This document shows, piece by piece, positions 4,759 to 5,092 of a DNA stretch of 5,092 bases; the first letter of the stretch is position 1; each line of letters opens with the position of its first letter. Source of the DNA: Pseudomonadota bacterium (GTDB lineage Bacteria > Pseudomonadota > Gammaproteobacteria > Enterobacterales > Succinivibrionaceae); NCBI GenBank assembly GCA_023460615.1, contig JAEWPL010000053.1, forward strand, positions 1-5,092, written 5' to 3'. A program made the position numbers and the translations under genes. A model generated the notes under the pieces. The model ran no database searches. It saw only the letters and a program-made list of their open reading frames with translations, and was not told where the DNA came from.

Positions 4759-5092
4759 TTATTGATTCTCTTTGCTGTCTGAAGAATACACTGCAAGACG
4801 ACGCTTTAACATCATGGTGTTTTCGCCAGCTGCAATTGATACTAGACCTTCTAAAGTCATATACTTAAATAAGGTCATTTCAGCAACAACTGACTTAACT
4901 CTATTAGCTGCAGGCAAACAGATTAGGTTTGCTAGCACCAAACCATAAATAGTTGCCACGAATGCAACCGCAATAGCAGGACCTAACTCATCAGGTCTAT
5001 CAAGCAAACTCATAGCGTGAATTAAGCCTAATACTGCACCTATGATACCCATGGTTGGAGAATAGCCACCCATGGACTCTAGCATCTTTGCA
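4759..5092 (-). CDS. motC: Flagellar stator protein MotA/MotC (C-terminal part; 5' end outside window)
   Basis: About 110 C-terminal residues of a MotA/ExbB-family stator protein are present; the frame stays open to the right edge, so the true start lies outside and the Met nearest the edge is internal. Visible parts are transmembrane segment 3 with the conserved GGYSPTMGIIGAVLGLIHAM (proline of the ion path), the short periplasmic loop DRPDELG, transmembrane segment 4 (GPAIAVAFVATIYGLVLANLI) ending in the conserved proline of CLPAANR, and a cytoplasmic tail (about 45 residues) including the typical EGLVSIAAGEN. With the MotD protein it forms the stator. MotA-type proteins are about 250-290 residues, so over half is missing, including the cytoplasmic loop that contacts the rotor protein FliG. 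MotC is chosen over motA or pomA because the pair sits before a che-type parA gene, as in Pseudomonas. Confidence 0.93.
   Translation of the reverse strand, partial: AKMLESMGGYSPTMGIIGAVLGLIHAMSLLDRPDELGPAIAVAFVATIYGLVLANLICLPAANRVKSVVAEMTLFKYMTLEGLVSIAAGENTMMLKRRLAVYSSDSKENQ

Noticed and set aside
1..5092. CRISPR arrays, tRNA or rRNA genes, insertion sequences, phage genes
   Set aside because: No spaced direct repeats, RNA gene structures, transposase or integrase sequences are visible; the window is almost fully covered by conserved motility genes on one strand.

Overview
This window holds the downstream end of a chemotaxis and flagellar-motor gene cluster. All genes lie on the minus strand, so they read from high to low coordinates. 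The order is a MotA/MotC-type stator subunit (cut by the window's right edge), a MotB/MotD-type stator subunit, a ParA-like ATPase (ParC type), a CheW-like adaptor (ParP type), cheW, a DUF2802 membrane protein (FipA type), and the first 30 codons of an unrecognised gene cut by the left edge. The order motC-motD-parA-(CheW-like)-cheW-DUF2802 is the tail of the large fli/che cluster of polarly flagellated gammaproteobacteria. It resembles Pseudomonas in having motCD and Vibrio in the parC-parP-cheW arrangement; cheA and cheB would be expected just beyond the right edge. The DNA is AT-rich, which suggests a low-GC gammaproteobacterium. The Succinivibrionaceae/Aeromonadales are one possibility, but this is a guess from composition and context only.

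Region by region: 3539-5092 encodes the stator pair, which conducts ions and anchors to peptidoglycan to drive flagellar rotation. 1572-3529 encodes the ParC/ParP pair, which in Vibrio places chemoreceptor arrays at the cell pole and passes them on at division. The four genes from motC to parP are tightly packed (gaps of 14, 9 and 17 nt), each has a Shine-Dalgarno sequence in or next to the gap, and they look like one transcript. A 112-nt gap (1460-1571) then holds a good sigma-70-type promoter in front of cheW. cheW is followed almost at once by a strong inverted repeat (895-943) that reads as an intrinsic terminator. The DUF2802/fipA gene (98-814) therefore probably has its own promoter in 815-895. 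The partial gene at 1-91 begins six bases after the fipA stop and is in the same frame.

As a system, the window couples three jobs: generating torque (MotC/MotD), placing and assembling polar chemoreceptor arrays (ParC, ParP, CheW), and placing the polar flagellum (FipA, thought to act with FlhF). It is a well-conserved system, not an undescribed one. The less ordinary points are a roughly 44-residue C-terminal tail on ParC, a long polar linker and a C-terminal tail on MotD, a low-complexity Glu/Thr/Gln linker in ParP with a perfect 12-bp tandem duplication, and the transcriptional separation of cheW and fipA from the genes before them.
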